Assembly (NCBI RefSeq): GCF_003315175.1
Contig: NZ_QNRQ01000003.1
Location: 62,001-126,000, forward strand
Length of the DNA: 64,000 bases
From: Eoetvoesiella caeni
Lineage (GTDB): Bacteria; Pseudomonadota; Gammaproteobacteria; Burkholderiales; Burkholderiaceae_B
Direction of reading: 5' to 3'
In this document: positions 62,266 to 64,000 of the stretch, one piece after another
How positions within the stretch are numbered: the stretch's first letter is position 1
How the letters are laid out: the number at the start of each line of letters is the position of its first letter
The notes under the pieces: generated by a model
What the model was told of the DNA's origin: nothing
The model's input: the letters and a program-made list of their open reading frames with translations, nothing else
Database searches by the model: none
Position numbers and translations under genes: made by a program

Positions 62266-63390
62266 ATGCACGACTCAAACGCAGGCGAATTTCTTAAATT
62301 CGCCAACGTCAAGAAAACCTACGATCAAAAAACCCTGGTAGTCAAAGACTTCAGCCTGCATGTAAAGCAGGGCGAGTTCGTAACCTTGCTGGGCCCTTCG
62401 GGTTCGGGCAAAACCACAGTCCTCATGATGCTGGCGGGCTTCGAGAACGTGACCAGCGGCAGCATTACCGTCGAAGGCCGCTCTATTACCCAGACAGCGC
62501 CATACAAACGCAATATCGGCGTGGTCTTCCAGCACTATGCTCTTTTCCCGCACATGACGGTTGCGCAAAACCTGGCTTATCCGCTCAAGGTCCGACGCAT
62601 GCCCAAGGCGCAAGTCAAGCAACGCGTCGATCGATACCTGGAACTGATCGAGCTGGAACAGTTCGGCAACCGGTATCCCGCCCAGCTCTCGGGCGGCCAG
62701 CGGCAACGGGTTGCCCTTGCACGCGCCCTTATTTTCGAACCGACCCTGGTTCTCATGGACGAACCCCTGGGAGCCCTGGATAAAAAACTGCGCGAGCAAA
62801 TGCAGTTTGAAATCACACGGCTGCATAAGCAACTGGGATTCACCGTTATTTACGTAACGCACGACCAGGCTGAAGCCCTGACCATGTCCAGCCGCATCGC
62901 GGTCTTCAACAAGGGCGTCGTGCAGCAATATGCAACGCCCGACGACTTGTACGAGCGCCCGGCGAACGCCTTTGTGGCCAGCTTCATCGGCGAAAACAAC
63001 TTGATCCCCGCATCGTCGCCCGCCTTGGCCGCTGAGCGGCTTACAGCCAGCCTTGAATGCGGCGCGGCCGTTACAGCGCGCAACGGCGACTGCGATTCCA
63101 CCGACACAGAATGCGTCATATCCGTCCGTCCTGAAAAGCTGGCCATAGCCGCGCAAGGCCATGCCTACGACAACCAGGTCTTCGCCACGTTCATAGCCCG
63201 CCACTATGTGGGCGACTTCATCCGTTATTACTTCGCCTTGTCCGGCGGCAGCCATCTTGCCGTCAAGACGCTCAACGATACCAAGGCGCCCGACTTTACC
63301 GAAGGACAGTCCACAGTCCTGGGCTGGATGGCGAAAGACTGCTTTGCATTTAAAACCAGTACCTATACACCACAAGGAAAGCAACGATGA
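62266..63390 (+). CDS. ABC transporter ATP-binding protein, polyamine/PotA type
   Basis: Import ATPase of 374 residues. Walker [10 protein letters not shown], signature [15 protein letters not shown], Walker [13 protein letters not shown] and switch His in [10 protein letters not shown]. The C-terminal TOBE-type domain (about 250-370) fits PotA and related importers. Its stop overlaps the start of a solute-binding protein gene (ATGA). The permease genes should follow outside the window. Divergent from thrS, with about 350 bp between. Confidence 0.92.
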   Translation: MHDSNAGEFLKFANVKKTYDQKTLVVKDFSLHVKQGEFVTLLGPSGSGKTTVLMMLAGFENVTSGSITVEGRSITQTAPYKRNIGVVFQHYALFPHMTVAQNLAYPLKVRRMPKAQVKQRVDRYLELIELEQFGNRYPAQLSGGQRQRVALARALIFEPTLVLMDEPLGALDKKLREQMQFEITRLHKQLGFTVIYVTHDQAEALTMSSRIAVFNKGVVQQYATPDDLYERPANAFVASFIGENNLIPASSPALAAERLTASLECGAAVTARNGDCDSTDTECVISVRPEKLAIAAQGHAYDNQVFATFIARHYVGDFIRYYFALSGGSHLAVKTLNDTKAPDFTEGQSTVLGWMAKDCFAFKTSTYTPQGKQR

Positions 63391-64000
63391 GGAAGCTAGA
63401 AAATCCCCACACGGGCAGGCAGGACAAGACTCGTTCATCCCGTGGCCGGCGGATGCCGGACACGAAGCCCAGGCTTGGCGGATCGGGCAAGCTTGCGGGG
63501 TTTGCCCTGGTTCTAGGGCTGGCCCTGGGCGCCACGGCGCATGCCAAGGACGAACTGACGGTCGTTTCTTTTGGCGGCGCCTACGGCGCCACCCAGAAGC
63601 TGCATCAAATCGATCCTTATGTTGCCAAGACTGGCAAGAAAGTTCTCTTTGAGAACTATGCCGGCGGCGTCGCCGAACTGAAGGCACAAGTGGGCTCGGG
63701 CAAAATCCAGTGGGATGTGGTCGACGTGGAAACCATCGACCTCGAACGCGCATGCTCCGAGGGGCTGCTGGAAGCCATTCCGCGCAACATCCTGCTGCCC
63801 GGCGATGACGGCACCCCCGCGGAAAAAGACTTCTTTCCGGCCGCGCTTGAAAACGAATGCGGCGTAGGCGAAATCATCTATAGCACTATCTACGCCTACA
63901 ACGACAAAACCATAGGCGACAAAAAGCCGACCACCCTGAACGATTTGTTCGACCTTAAAAAATTTCCGGGCAAACGCGCCTTGCGCAAGCGAGCCCAGTT
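63387..64000 (+). CDS. Extracellular solute-binding protein, PotD-like (3' end outside window)
   Basis: Periplasmic binding protein of the polyamine/organic-cation type, cut by the window edge after 204 codons. A long N-terminal region of about 35 residues, rich in Arg and Lys ([18 protein letters not shown]), precedes a signal peptide (LAGFALVLGLALGATAHA), then the mature start KDELTVVSFGGAYGATQKLH and ENECGVGEIIYSTIYAYND. Either the signal peptide is extended or the true start is the ATG at residue 23. It pairs with the ATPase by overlap. Confidence 0.88.
   Translation, partial: MRKLENPHTGRQDKTRSSRGRRMPDTKPRLGGSGKLAGFALVLGLALGATAHAKDELTVVSFGGAYGATQKLHQIDPYVAKTGKKVLFENYAGGVAELKAQVGSGKIQWDVVDVETIDLERACSEGLLEAIPRNILLPGDDGTPAEKDFFPAALENECGVGEIIYSTIYAYNDKTIGDKKPTTLNDLFDLKKFPGKRALRKRAQ

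Overview
The window looks like a chromosomal segment of a betaproteobacterium of order Burkholderiales, most likely family Alcaligenaceae (relatives of Bordetella, Achromobacter, Pusillimonas). This is inferred from protein character and gene order: an ImuC-type polymerase, a GlnK-AmtB pair near an incomplete PTS plus gshB, an extended SUF operon with SufU and SufT, PgaABC, and GC-rich DNA throughout. No rRNA, transposase, integrase, phage gene or CRISPR array was seen.

Layout. (1) 1-7.7 kb: 3' part of imuC/dnaE2, a two-copy GC-rich repeat, a GatB/YqeY protein, a hotdog thioesterase, a lipoprotein, an Old Yellow Enzyme reductase, a KtrA/KtrB-type potassium uptake pair and tRNA-Pro(GGG). (2) 7.8-21.5 kb: a composite biofilm locus. 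An EAL-CBS-GGDEF-like c-di-GMP protein is followed by pgaABC (poly-N-acetylglucosamine), then, in the opposite direction, a complete curli operon csgEFGBA plus a CsgH/CsgC-like gene, then a displaced pgaD whose start overlaps that of a divergent LuxR/CsgD-like regulator. (3) 21.5-29.7 kb: SUF Fe-S assembly operon (rrf2-sufBCDSUT) with an IscR-like operator, and an Atm1-type ABC exporter. (4) 29.8-31.3 kb: ECF sigma factor and its membrane anti-sigma factor. (5) 31.4-36.4 kb: merR, ihfA, pheT, pheS, rplT, rpmI, all leftward. (6) 36.6-43.4 kb: catabolic cassette with NCS2 permease, sugar-isomerase-like TIM barrel and Rieske oxygenase under a divergent LysR gene, then MarR and an aromatic-acid-type MFS transporter. 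(7) 43.5-52.9 kb: comM, then a second cassette of MFS transporter, HyuA/HyuB, FAH-family hydrolase, IclR regulator and an unknown Cys-rich protein, preceded by two identical 14-bp palindromes. (8) 52.9-59.3 kb: ubiK, a lipoprotein, sigma54/NtrC-type glnK-amtB, and ptsI, ptsH, an EIIA-Man-like gene and gshB. (9) 59.4-64 kb: infC with an AUC start, thrS behind a leader terminator, then a divergent polyamine-type ABC transporter that runs off the window.

How it works together. The biofilm locus holds exopolysaccharide synthesis and export, an amyloid fibre system, a c-di-GMP enzyme and a pseudo-receiver regulator, so matrix sugar and amyloid may be controlled together. The translation genes normally found as thrS-infC-rpmI-rplT-pheS-pheT-ihfA are split here by about 23 kb holding both catabolic cassettes and the nitrogen/PTS block. 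The catabolic cassettes pair transporters, oxygenase or hydrolase genes and adjacent regulators with well-formed operator-like palindromes.
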